Made by a program: the position numbers and the translations under genes | Shown: piece by piece, positions 29,687 to 37,645 of the stretch | Layout of the letters: each line of letters opens with the position of its first letter | How positions within the stretch are numbered: the stretch's first letter is position 1 | The notes under the pieces: generated by a model | Told to the model about the DNA's origin: nothing | What the model saw: the letters and a program-made list of their open reading frames with translations, nothing else | Databases searched by the model: none | From: Streptomyces sp. NBC_01775 | GTDB lineage: Bacteria > Actinomycetota > Actinomycetes > Streptomycetales > Streptomycetaceae | Length of the DNA stretch: 64,000 bases | Assembly: GCF_035917675.1 (NCBI RefSeq) | Contig: NZ_CP109104.1 | Span: forward strand, 7,998,001-8,062,000 | Direction of reading: 5' to 3'

Positions 29687-30346
29687 GTGGCCGACGGGCA
29701 GGATAGGGGAACGTTGACGTCGGAGCGGGGCAGTCAGCCAACGGCGGCCCGGGGGCGTGCGGCGGCCGGCCGGGTGGCGGGAAAACGGGGGGCGGAGATC
29801 CGGGACGCCGCCCTGCTCCTGTTCGCCGAGCGCGGGTACGCCGCCACCACGATGGCCGACATCGGCGCTGCGGTGGGAATGCGCGGGCCGAGCCTGTACA
29901 AGCACGTGGGGGCCAAGCAGGAGCTGCTTGCCCAGATCATGACGGGCACGATGGACGCCCTGCTGCGAACCCACCGCACGGCGGTGGCCGACTGCGAGGA
30001 CACCGTCGAGCGGCTGCGCCGGGCCGCCGAGGCCCATGTCCGCTACCACGCCCGGCACCGCCTGGAAGCTTTCGTGGGGACGCGCGAGATCCGCAGCCTG
30101 GAGGAGCCTCACCGCACGGAGATCCTGCGGCTGCGGGCGGCCTATGAGCAGGCGTTCCGGGAACTGCTCGCCGAAGGGGTGGAGGCGGGCAGCTTCCGGA
30201 TCACCAAGGTGAAGCTGACCTCGTACGCGATCTTGGACCTCGGGATGGGCGTGGCCGTCTGGTACCGCGAGGACGGCGACCTGACGGAGGATCAGATCGT
30301 CTATCAGTACGGCGACTTCGCCCTGCGGCTGGCCGGCGTGCGCTGA
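29687..30346 (+). CDS. TetR-family transcriptional regulator
   Basis: A 219-residue regulator with an N-terminal TetR helix-turn-helix (TTMADIGAAVGMRGPSLYKHVGAK) and an all-helical ligand-binding C-terminus. The GTG at 29687 gives a 28-residue N-terminal extension; a TTG at 29714 with a nearby AGGGG is an alternative start. It lies 330 bp upstream of the MHS transporter on the same strand and could govern the catabolic locus, although the second TetR gene at 50491 is closer to more copies of the putative operator. Confidence 0.87.
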   Translation: MADGQDRGTLTSERGSQPTAARGRAAAGRVAGKRGAEIRDAALLLFAERGYAATTMADIGAAVGMRGPSLYKHVGAKQELLAQIMTGTMDALLRTHRTAVADCEDTVERLRRAAEAHVRYHARHRLEAFVGTREIRSLEEPHRTEILRLRAAYEQAFRELLAEGVEAGSFRITKVKLTSYAILDLGMGVAVWYREDGDLTEDQIVYQYGDFALRLAGVR

Positions 30347-30587
30347 TCGTCGCATCGAGCGGCCAGGGCCCGGGGTGAGGCCGGGGCGAGGGCGCCCGCA
30401 GGGGCGCGACGCCACGGGCCGTTGATGCCCGCTCCGGAGCGGCGAGTCCGCCGCGCGGTTGCTGTGGCTCGTTCTCGTTCTCGATCCAAACCAAATCCAG
30501 TTCGGCTCTCCGAGTGTCCGCGCCCCGGCGGATCCCCCATTTTCGGGCCCTCAAGGCGCCTGGTGTCCCTGAAGTGGACAAGAACCC

Positions 30588-30622
30588 TTGACGGAAGACT
30601 AGCTGTACTGAGTTCAGTTCTG
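30588..30622 (+). promoter_or_regulatory. putative promoter element and operator (site a) upstream of transporter
   Basis: A TTGACG (-35-like) at 30588-30593 is followed by TGAGTTCAGTTCTG at 30609-30622. The latter matches 12 of 14 positions of the TGARTTCAGTTCAA motif found upstream of six units in this locus. A bound regulator here would cover the expected -10 region. Confidence 0.65.
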
Positions 30623-30676
30623 TAGCCTCCGGGCGTCGGCACGGAACGACCTGTGCCGCAGGAAGGGGAGTCGGTC

Positions 30677-31978
30677 ATGAGCGTCACCCAGCCGTCCGCC
30701 GCACCAGGCGCAGAGCCGGCACCGCCCAGTCCGCGTTCCGTGCGCCGCGCGATGCTCGCCGGAAGCCTCGGCACGATGATCGAGTACTACGACTTCAGCG
30801 TTTACGGCTATCTGGCCGTGGCGATCGCCCCGCAGTTCTTTCCGAGCGGCGATCCGGCGGCCTCGCTGCTGGCGGCGCTCGCGGTGTTCGCCACCGGCCT
30901 TCTGGTACGGCCGATCGGCGGCATCTTCTTCGGACGGCTCGGCGACCGGCTGGGCCGCCGTAAGGCGCTGGTCTCCTCGGTGTTGTGCATGGGGGTCGCC
31001 AGCAGCATCACCGGGCTGCTGCCGACGTATCACCAGATCGGCGTGACGGCGGCGGTGCTGCTCTTCCTCACCCGGGTGGTGCAGGGCATCTCCTCGGGCG
31101 GGGAGTCCGTCGGCGCGTACGCCTACATCTACGAGTCGGCCCCGCCCCGGCGCCGGGCGTTCCTCGGCGCCTTCACGCCCATCGGGTCCAACCTCGGGTT
31201 CGCGCTGGCAGCCGCCACGGCGGGCGCGATCACCGGATTGACCACCGAGGGGCAGATGGAGGCGTGGGGCTGGCGGATCCCCTTCCTGATGGCTGTGCCG
31301 CTCACGTTGTTCTGCCTGTGGGCTCGGCTGCGGATCGAGGACACTCCCGAATTCGCGGCGGCTGCCGAACGCGAGGACATCCCCACCGCCCCGGTCCGCG
31401 AGGTCCTCTCGACGCACCGTACGGCGCTCCTCCAGGCCATGGGACTGGCGATGGCGCAAGGCGGCGCCATCTTCCTCGGACTGACGTACATCGGCATCTA
31501 CCTGACCAACAACCTGGGCTACGACCCGACCCAGGTGTTCTGGCTGACCTCGGGCGTCGTGCTCGTCACGGTGATACTCATGGTGCCGGTGGGCTGGCTC
31601 GCCTCCCGGTTCGGCTGCCGCCGCGTCCTGCTGGCCGGCATGCTGGGATTCCTGGTGACCGCCTACCCCGCCATGGTGCTGATGGGCCGGGACAACCTGG
31701 CCGTCGCAGGCGCGGCCTACGCCTTGTTCATGCTGAGCAGTGCGGTCGTGCAGGTCCCCGCGGCCAGCCTGTGGCCGCATCTGTTCGAGCGCCGGGTCCG
31801 CTACACCGGCATGGCGATCGGATACAACGTCGGCACCGTCCTCGCCGGTGGTACGGCGCCCTACATCGCGGCCTACCTGGTCGACCAGACCGGGAATCTG
31901 CTCTCCCCGGCCTTTTATGTCATGGGCGTCAGCGTGATCGGGATCGGCGCGCTCCTCACCGTCCGCAAGGACGTGTAG
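30677..31978 (+). CDS. MFS transporter, metabolite:H+ symporter (MHS) type
   Basis: A 433-residue permease with twelve predicted membrane helices. MHS-family marks are IEYYDFSVYGYLAVAIAPQFF in helix 1, the loop motif GRLGDRLGRRKALV between helices 2 and 3, and RVVQGISSGGESVGAYAY in helix 4. These proton symporters take up small organic acids or osmolytes. The ATG at 30677 follows GGAAGGGGAG. Its position at the edge of a CoA-dependent catabolic locus and the operator-like motif upstream suggest that it imports the pathway substrate, probably a carboxylate. Confidence 0.9.
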   Translation: MSVTQPSAAPGAEPAPPSPRSVRRAMLAGSLGTMIEYYDFSVYGYLAVAIAPQFFPSGDPAASLLAALAVFATGLLVRPIGGIFFGRLGDRLGRRKALVSSVLCMGVASSITGLLPTYHQIGVTAAVLLFLTRVVQGISSGGESVGAYAYIYESAPPRRRAFLGAFTPIGSNLGFALAAATAGAITGLTTEGQMEAWGWRIPFLMAVPLTLFCLWARLRIEDTPEFAAAAEREDIPTAPVREVLSTHRTALLQAMGLAMAQGGAIFLGLTYIGIYLTNNLGYDPTQVFWLTSGVVLVTVILMVPVGWLASRFGCRRVLLAGMLGFLVTAYPAMVLMGRDNLAVAGAAYALFMLSSAVVQVPAASLWPHLFERRVRYTGMAIGYNVGTVLAGGTAPYIAAYLVDQTGNLLSPAFYVMGVSVIGIGALLTVRKDV

Positions 31979-32059
31979 CCGCGCACCCGCCCCGGTGACC
32001 GCCCGTCGTGGGACCGGCGGTCACCGGACGTTTCCCGCTCCGGGGCAGGTGCCTCCCGG

Positions 32060-32869
32060 TCAGGAGCCGGGCTCGGTGGGAGCGGAAGGAGTGGTGGGAA
32101 CGGAAGGAGCAGTGGGGGCGGTGGGAGAAGCGTGGGCATGACCGGGCCGGCCGATGGTCTGGCCGCCGTCGACGAGGAACTCGCCGCCGGTGGTGTAGGA
32201 GGCGTCGTCGCCGGCGAGGAAGAGCACCATGCGGGTGACCTCTTCGGGCTCTCCGATGCGCGGCACCGGCTGCTGGGCGAACAGTTCGGGAGAGGCGCTC
32301 TCTCCCATGGGTGTCCGGATGACACCGGGGTGTACGGAGTTGACGCGTACCCCGGTGCCGGCCAGGTCCAGCGCCGCCGCCTTGGTCATGCCGCGGATGC
32401 CCCACTTGCTGGCGACGTAGCCGATGCCGTCGGCGAAGCCCGTGAGGCCGGCCGCCGAGGAGATGTTGACGACGGCTCCGCGACCGCGGCTGCGCATGCC
32501 GGGCAGGACGGTGTGCATGCCGAGGAAGGAGCCGACCAGATTGACGTCGAGGATCCGGCGGAACTGATCCGGCGACTGCGCCTCGACACCGCCGTAGTGC
32601 ATGATCCCCGCGTTGTTGACCAGGACATCCACGGGGCCGATGGTGTCCTCCACCGCGCGGACGACCGATTGCCACGAGTCTTCGCTGGTGACGTCGAGGT
32701 GGAAGTACCGCGCGTGGGGGAGTTCGCCGGCCAGGGCCGCTCCCTCGTCGTCCAGCAGATCGCAGATGGCGACCCGGGCGCCTTCCGCGGCCAGACCGCG
32801 TACGTGTGAGGCGCCCATGCCCCGGGCGCCACCGGTCACGATCGCGACCTTTTCGTCGAAGCGCATCAT
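32060..32869 (-). CDS. short-chain dehydrogenase/reductase (SDR)
   Basis: A 269-residue classical SDR with coenzyme motif TGGARGMG, NNAG, and catalytic Ser (NISSAAG) and YVASK. An Asp after the second beta strand (AICDLLDD) suggests NAD preference. It resembles 3-alpha/20-beta-hydroxysteroid dehydrogenase-like enzymes, which oxidise ring or chain alcohols. The C-terminal 30 residues are a Pro/Thr/Ser-rich extension unusual for the family, encoded by repetitive DNA. It lies 88 bp downstream of the zinc alcohol dehydrogenase gene on the same strand. Confidence 0.9.
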   Translation of the reverse strand: MMRFDEKVAIVTGGARGMGASHVRGLAAEGARVAICDLLDDEGAALAGELPHARYFHLDVTSEDSWQSVVRAVEDTIGPVDVLVNNAGIMHYGGVEAQSPDQFRRILDVNLVGSFLGMHTVLPGMRSRGRGAVVNISSAAGLTGFADGIGYVASKWGIRGMTKAAALDLAGTGVRVNSVHPGVIRTPMGESASPELFAQQPVPRIGEPEEVTRMVLFLAGDDASYTTGGEFLVDGGQTIGRPGHAHASPTAPTAPSVPTTPSAPTEPGS

Positions 32870-32957
32870 GATTCCCTTCTGCGGACGGTGTTGGTGGTCT
32901 GCGGGCGCCGTTGGCGGTCCGGGGCGGCCCGGGGAAAGCGTCGGCGGAGGGGCTGCT

Positions 32958-34049
32958 TCAGTCGGGCACCAGCACGGCCCGCCCCCGCACCCGGCCTCGC
33001 CGGAGCAGCTCGAACGCCTCCAGCCCGGCGGACAGCGGGAACCGCTCCGTCTCGACGTGGACCGCCCCCGACCGCGCCAGCGCGATGACCTCTGTGAGTT
33101 CGGGGTGGCTTCCCCAGAACGGCAGCGAGAGCGTGCAGCCCTGCGGCAGAACTCCCGGCTTCCGGACGGTCAGGTGGCCGCCGCCACTGCCGACCACCGC
33201 GAGTGCGCCACCCGCGCGGAGAGTGCTCGTCGCCAGCTCCATCGAAGCCGTGGTGCCGGCGAAGTCGAGCACGGCGTCCGCTCCGGGGCCTCCGCTCTCC
33301 GCCCTCAGCACACCGGCGGTGTCAGCGCGCAACAGCGTGCCGAAGTGCGCGCCGGAGCGGTGCGCGAGAGCGAGGGCTTCCTCCCGGATGTCGACCGCCA
33401 GAATCCGGCTCGGAGTGGTCGCGCGGAGAATCTGGACGGCCAGGTGGCCGAGCCCGCCGACACCGATGACGACGGCGGTGGAGCCTTCCCCGAGCGCGTG
33501 CCGCAGGCCGGATACGGCGTGGTACGACGTCAGGCCCGCGTCCGAGAGCGGCGCCGCCTGATCGGCCGCCAAGCCGTCGATCGGCACGAGATGGCGGGCG
33601 GACGGCACGAGTACGTACTCGGCCAGTCCGCCGTCCCGGCCCAGTCCGGCTCCGTGCCAGGCAAGGGTGTCACGCCGGTCGCAGTAGTTGTCCCTGCCCG
33701 CGGCGCACCGGTCGCAGATGCCGCAGCCCCACGGTCCGTACAGCGCCACGCGTGCGCCGATCGCGAGCTCGTGGGCGGCGGACCCGCCGTCGTCGGACCC
33801 GCCGTCGTCGGACCCGCCGTCGTCGGGTCCGAGCGCCGCGACGTGCCCGGCGACCTCGTGGCCCAAGGTGAACGGGAGCCGGTAGGGGAGAGTCCCCGGA
33901 GCGCTGTCGATGACATGCAGGTCGGAGTGGCAGAGTCCGGCGGCCTCCACCCGCACCAGCACCTCGCTGCCGTGCGGGACGGGCCGCTCGACCCGGGTCG
34001 GTGCCGGGAGTTCTCCCCAGGCCGTCATCCGCAGCGCCTTCATCTTCAC
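32958..34049 (-). CDS. zinc-dependent alcohol dehydrogenase (MDR)
   Basis: A 363-residue medium-chain dehydrogenase. Catalytic zinc ligands are in AGLCHSDLH and GHEVAGHV; the structural zinc loop CGICDRCAAGRDNYC has all four cysteines; the nucleotide motif is VIGVGGLGHLAVQIL. It should oxidise an alcohol to an aldehyde or ketone with NAD(P). Residues about 75-90 contain three DDGGS repeats encoded by a 15-bp tandem repeat, an insertion next to the catalytic domain. It is divergent from the SDR at 34136, with an 86-bp gap that holds operator site b. Confidence 0.92.
   Translation of the reverse strand: MKMKALRMTAWGELPAPTRVERPVPHGSEVLVRVEAAGLCHSDLHVIDSAPGTLPYRLPFTLGHEVAGHVAALGPDDGGSDDGGSDDGGSAAHELAIGARVALYGPWGCGICDRCAAGRDNYCDRRDTLAWHGAGLGRDGGLAEYVLVPSARHLVPIDGLAADQAAPLSDAGLTSYHAVSGLRHALGEGSTAVVIGVGGLGHLAVQILRATTPSRILAVDIREEALALAHRSGAHFGTLLRADTAGVLRAESGGPGADAVLDFAGTTASMELATSTLRAGGALAVVGSGGGHLTVRKPGVLPQGCTLSLPFWGSHPELTEVIALARSGAVHVETERFPLSAGLEAFELLRRGRVRGRAVLVPD
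33781..33825 (-). repeat. 15-bp tandem repeat, three copies, in alcohol dehydrogenase gene
   Basis: Three exact copies of GACCCGCCGTCGTCG (plus-strand reading) encode DDGGS repeats. The unit keeps frame, so slippage would only change the loop length. Confidence 0.9.
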
Positions 34050-34092
34050 CGTCCCAGGTCTTGTCAGCCGCGCAGCCGCACGATAACAGATA

Positions 34093-34106
34093 TGAAGTCA
34101 GTTCAA
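34093..34106 (+). promoter_or_regulatory. putative operator (site b)
   Basis: TGAAGTCAGTTCAA matches 13 of 14 positions of the locus motif. It sits between the divergent alcohol dehydrogenase and SDR genes, about 30 bp before the SDR start. Confidence 0.65.
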
Positions 34107-34135
34107 TAAAGATACGGGGACGAGGAGGGATCACC

Positions 34136-34972
34136 GTGGTGCTCAGTGATGTACGGGCGGACCGGTTCGCGGGCAAGGTCGCGATGGTGACGGGCGCCGG
34201 CTCCGGCATGGGGGCCGCTGTCGCCCGGCAGCTGGCCGCGGAAGGGGTGCGGGCGGTCGTCCTGGTGGACGTCAACGCCGAGGGTCTGGCAGCCGTCGCC
34301 GAGGAGTTGTCCCAGTTGCGCGAGCCGCCACTCGCCGGGCCCGCCGCCGAGCCGGTCACCCTCGACGTGGCGGACGCGGCAGGCGTCGACGGCGCGGTCC
34401 AGGACGTACTGCGCCGGCACGGGCGGCTCGACATCCTGGTGCACGCGGCCGGGGTCGACGACCCGGAGGTCAAGCGGCGGATCGCGGACGCGCTGGCCGC
34501 CGGGCGCCCGGCCGAGGTGACCGGCTCCCTCGACGACGCCTCCTGGCGGCGCGTGATGCGGGTGAATCTGGACGGCACCTTCCATGTGCTGCGCGCCGCG
34601 GTGCGCGCGATGCGGCCCGCCGGCGGCGGGGCGATCGTGGTGATCGGCTCCTCCTCGGCGTTCGACACTCCCGCCGGCTATCCCCACTACGCCGCGTCCA
34701 AGGCGGGGGTGCACGCGCTGAGCCAGGCCGTGGCCAAGGAGGTCATCGCGTCCGGGGTCCGCGTGAACGTGGTGGCCCCGGGGCCGACGGAGACGGGGAT
34801 GGCGGTGCGCACGCCCGCGTCGCTGCGCGCCGGTTTCGCGGACCCCGGGGTGCGCCCGTACGCGACGCCCGAGGAGATCGCCGGTATCGCCCTCTTCCTC
34901 GCGAGCGATGCCGCGGCGAACCTGGTCGGGGCGGTACTGCTCGCCAACGGGGGACGGTTCACGGTCGCATGA
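34136..34972 (+). CDS. short-chain dehydrogenase/reductase (SDR)
   Basis: A 278-residue SDR with VTGAGSGMGAAVA, a VLVDVN segment suggesting NAD, HAAG in place of NNAG, Ser in VVIGSSSAF, and YAASKAG. An insertion of about 20 residues between the NNAG-equivalent and the active site (EVKRRIADALAAG) is longer than usual. I chose the GTG at 34136 because GGAGG lies seven bases upstream. It is the first gene of the rightward group and directly follows operator site b. Confidence 0.9.
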   Translation: MVLSDVRADRFAGKVAMVTGAGSGMGAAVARQLAAEGVRAVVLVDVNAEGLAAVAEELSQLREPPLAGPAAEPVTLDVADAAGVDGAVQDVLRRHGRLDILVHAAGVDDPEVKRRIADALAAGRPAEVTGSLDDASWRRVMRVNLDGTFHVLRAAVRAMRPAGGGAIVVIGSSSAFDTPAGYPHYAASKAGVHALSQAVAKEVIASGVRVNVVAPGPTETGMAVRTPASLRAGFADPGVRPYATPEEIAGIALFLASDAAANLVGAVLLANGGRFTVA

Positions 34973-35024
34973 GGATGCGGGCCTCGCTCCTGGCGCCGCC
35001 CCTTCCAGGTCTTGCAATCCGAAT

Positions 35025-35038
35025 TGGATTCAGTTTAG
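35025..35038 (+). promoter_or_regulatory. putative operator (site c)
   Basis: TTGGATTCAGTTTAGC contains an 11-of-14 match to the locus motif. It lies 63 bp before the FAD oxidoreductase start, between it and the preceding SDR. Confidence 0.5.
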
Positions 35039-35101
35039 CTGCGATAGGTGGTCGGGATCGGCGGACCTCGCTGGGCAGCCCCGTGGCCGGAGGAGAGGCG
35101 T

Positions 35102-36442
35102 ATGCGCGCAGGAGACATCGATCTGCTGATCGTCGGTGCGGGTATGGCGGGACTGACCGCGGGCGCCCGCGCCGCCCGTGCAGGGCTGTCCGTGACAGTC
35201 GTCGAGATCGGCGCGGAGGTCGGCGGCTCCGCACGCTTCGCGGGGTACGCGTGGACCGCCCCCACCCACGAGGTCATGGACGAGCACAACCCGCGCGGGG
35301 ATGTCGCGCTCAAGCGCGCGCTCGTGGACCGTTTCGCCGACGGCATCTCCTGGATCCGCTCCGTCGGCGTGGCCGCCAAGGACCCACAGCCTGTCCTCAG
35401 CTTCGGCCGCGGGCACCAGTTCGACACCAATCACTACCTCGACACCTGCCGCCGGCTCCTCCTCGAAGGCGGTGGTGAGCTGCTGCTGCGGACCGACACC
35501 GAATGGCTGGTGGTCGAGGACGGTGCCGTGGCCGGAGCGGACCTGCGGTCGGCCGACGGCACGCGCCGGCGGGTACGTGCTCGCGCCACGCTCCTCGCGA
35601 CCGGCGGATTCCAGGGCGACCCCGCGCTCTGTTCCGCTCACGTACACCCCCACGCCGGCCGCATGGAACTCCGCTCGAACCCCCACAGCCGCGGCGGCGG
35701 CTACCGGCTGGCCACCCGGGCCGGAGCGGCCACCGGCCCCGACGAGGCGGGCTTCTACGGCCACCTCGTCCCCCGTGGCATCCCCTTCGCCGACCCCGCG
35801 GACTTCGTCGACATGTCGCTGTACTACAGCGAGCACGCCCTCCTGTTCAATCTGCGCAACGCCCGGTTCGCCGACGAGACGCTGGGCGACCACCTCACCG
35901 CCATGGAACTGCTGGAGCAGCCCGAGAGCCGCGGCCTTCTCATCGCCGACGTCCGGGTGTTCCGCGAGTGGGTCACCGGCTCGTACGTCGAGGGAGCCGT
36001 CGCCGTCGACAAGTTCGCCCTGGCGAGCAAGCGGGGCGGTCGCGTGGGGCTGGCCGAAGACATCGACGAACTCGCCTGTCTGCCGCCGGAGTGGGGCTAT
36101 GACGGAGAGTCCGTCCGCGACGCCGTCAAGCGATTCAACGAACGCGCCTCGGCGGGGCTGGAGCTGTCGCCCGGCCGGGAGCTGGACCGCCTCCCGCTGG
36201 ACGAACCGCCGTACTACGTCATCGAGACGGCCCCGGCCCTCACCTTCCCGTTCCACGGCCTGCGTATCGACGACCGGGCCCGCGTGCTGCGCGAGGACGG
36301 GCAGCCGGTCGGCGGACTCCTCGCCGCCGGATCGGACACCGGCGGCCTGTGGCACCGCGCCTACGCCGGCGGTCTGGCCTCGGCTCTGGTCTTCGGACTC
36401 ACCGCCGCGGACACCGCTGCCAAGACGGCTCGCCGCACCTGA
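35102..36442 (+). CDS. FAD-dependent oxidoreductase, succinate dehydrogenase/3-ketosteroid dehydrogenase-like
   Basis: A 446-residue flavoprotein of the fumarate reductase/3-ketosteroid-Delta1-dehydrogenase superfamily. The N-terminal FAD motif is LLIVGAGMAGLTAGARAA, followed by an acidic end to the second strand (VVEIGAEVGGSA) and LLATGGF. The C-terminal FAD-binding end is GLLAAGSDTGGLWHRAYAGGLASAL. It probably introduces a carbon-carbon double bond into, or reduces one in, a cyclic ketone or acid. The ATG at 35102 is preceded by GGAGGAGAGG. It is followed 33 bp later by an acyl-CoA dehydrogenase gene. Confidence 0.85.
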   Translation: MRAGDIDLLIVGAGMAGLTAGARAARAGLSVTVVEIGAEVGGSARFAGYAWTAPTHEVMDEHNPRGDVALKRALVDRFADGISWIRSVGVAAKDPQPVLSFGRGHQFDTNHYLDTCRRLLLEGGGELLLRTDTEWLVVEDGAVAGADLRSADGTRRRVRARATLLATGGFQGDPALCSAHVHPHAGRMELRSNPHSRGGGYRLATRAGAATGPDEAGFYGHLVPRGIPFADPADFVDMSLYYSEHALLFNLRNARFADETLGDHLTAMELLEQPESRGLLIADVRVFREWVTGSYVEGAVAVDKFALASKRGGRVGLAEDIDELACLPPEWGYDGESVRDAVKRFNERASAGLELSPGRELDRLPLDEPPYYVIETAPALTFPFHGLRIDDRARVLREDGQPVGGLLAAGSDTGGLWHRAYAGGLASALVFGLTAADTAAKTARRT

Positions 36443-36475
36443 CCGGACCACCCTCGCACACGCACGGAGGAACAG

Positions 36476-37627
36476 ATGACAGCCCTTGACCGGATCGACC
36501 CTCAGCTGCTGTCCGAAACCGACGAACAGCGGCAACTGCGCGCCGTCCTGCGGGACTTCTACCGTGAGGCGAGCGGGCCCAAGGACGTCCGCGAGCACCT
36601 GGGCACCCCGCGTGGATACGACGAGTCGCTGTGGAAGCGGCTCGCAGGCGAGATCGGGGTCCACGGGCTGGTGATCCCCGAGGAGTACGGGGGGTCGGGC
36701 TTCACGTTCGCCGAACTGGCGGTGGCCCTGGAGGAGTCCGGACGGGCGTTGTACTGCGCGCCCCTGCTGCCCACGGTGGTCCTCGCCGCACACGCCCTGC
36801 TGGCGGGCGGGGAGCGGGCGGCGTGCGAGCGCTACCTGCCGCGGATCGCGGATGGCACGCTGACCGCCACCGTGGCCGGTTTCGACGCCGACGCACCCGG
36901 CGTCGCCGCCGAGCCGGCCGGCTCAGGCTGGGTGCTGCGCGGCCGGACGGACTTCGTGCTCGACGGGGCCGGCGCGGACCTCATCCTGGTACGGGCCGAT
37001 ACCGCCGCGGGCCCCCGGCTGTTCGCCTGCGAGCCGGTCATGGACACCTGCCGGCGTACTCCGCGCCGTGTCCTGGACGAGACGCGCCGCCAGGCGCTGG
37101 TGGAGTTCCGGGGGGCGCCGGCCGGGGCCGTGGGCGTGGCGGAGCACACCGGGACCGCCGAGCACGCCGTCTCGGCGACCCTCGACACCGGGCGCGCCGC
37201 GCTGGCGGCCGAGCAGGTCGGCGGAAGCGGCCACGCGCTGGACGCCACGGTCGAGTTCGTCTCCCAGCGTCACCAGTTCGGGCGCCCCATCGGCTCCTTC
37301 CAGGCGGTCAAGCACCGGTTGGCCGACGTGCTGGTCGCGCTGGAGGCGGCGCGCTCGGCGTCGGCGTACGCGGCGGTCTGCGTCGCCGTCGCCTCGCCAC
37401 AGCTTCCGGTGGCGGCCGGTACCGCCGCCGTGGTCTGCTCCGAGACCTTCCGGCTGGCGACGGCCGAGTACGTCCAATTGCACGGCGGTATCGGCTTCAC
37501 CTGGGAGCACCCCGCGCATCTGTACGTGCGCCGGGCACGCAGCAGCGAGGCGCTGTTCGGCACCGCGGACCACCACCGGGTCCGGCTCACCCAACTCATA
37601 GGGCTCGCCGGGCGGCCCGCCGCCTGA
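36476..37627 (+). CDS. acyl-CoA dehydrogenase
   Basis: A 383-residue flavoprotein of the acyl-CoA dehydrogenase family. It has LVIPEEYGGSGFTFAELAVALEESGRAL at the N-terminus, the RHQFGRPIGSFQAVKHRLADVLV helix, and C-terminal YVQLHGGIGFTWEHPAHLYVRRAR. The central beta domain is short and diverged, and the residue equivalent to the catalytic Glu of the classical enzymes is not evident at the usual place. This is typical of one subunit of the actinobacterial heteromeric steroid- and terpene-type dehydrogenases. It is cotranscribed with the two neighbouring flavoprotein genes. Confidence 0.9.
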   Translation: MTALDRIDPQLLSETDEQRQLRAVLRDFYREASGPKDVREHLGTPRGYDESLWKRLAGEIGVHGLVIPEEYGGSGFTFAELAVALEESGRALYCAPLLPTVVLAAHALLAGGERAACERYLPRIADGTLTATVAGFDADAPGVAAEPAGSGWVLRGRTDFVLDGAGADLILVRADTAAGPRLFACEPVMDTCRRTPRRVLDETRRQALVEFRGAPAGAVGVAEHTGTAEHAVSATLDTGRAALAAEQVGGSGHALDATVEFVSQRHQFGRPIGSFQAVKHRLADVLVALEAARSASAYAAVCVAVASPQLPVAAGTAAVVCSETFRLATAEYVQLHGGIGFTWEHPAHLYVRRARSSEALFGTADHHRVRLTQLIGLAGRPAA

Positions 37628-37645
37628 GCGGACAAGGAGGACCGT

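Noticed and set aside
33781..33825. CRISPR-like repeat array
   Set aside because: The repeat units are contiguous, 15 bp long and in frame within a coding gene; there are no spacers and no cas genes.
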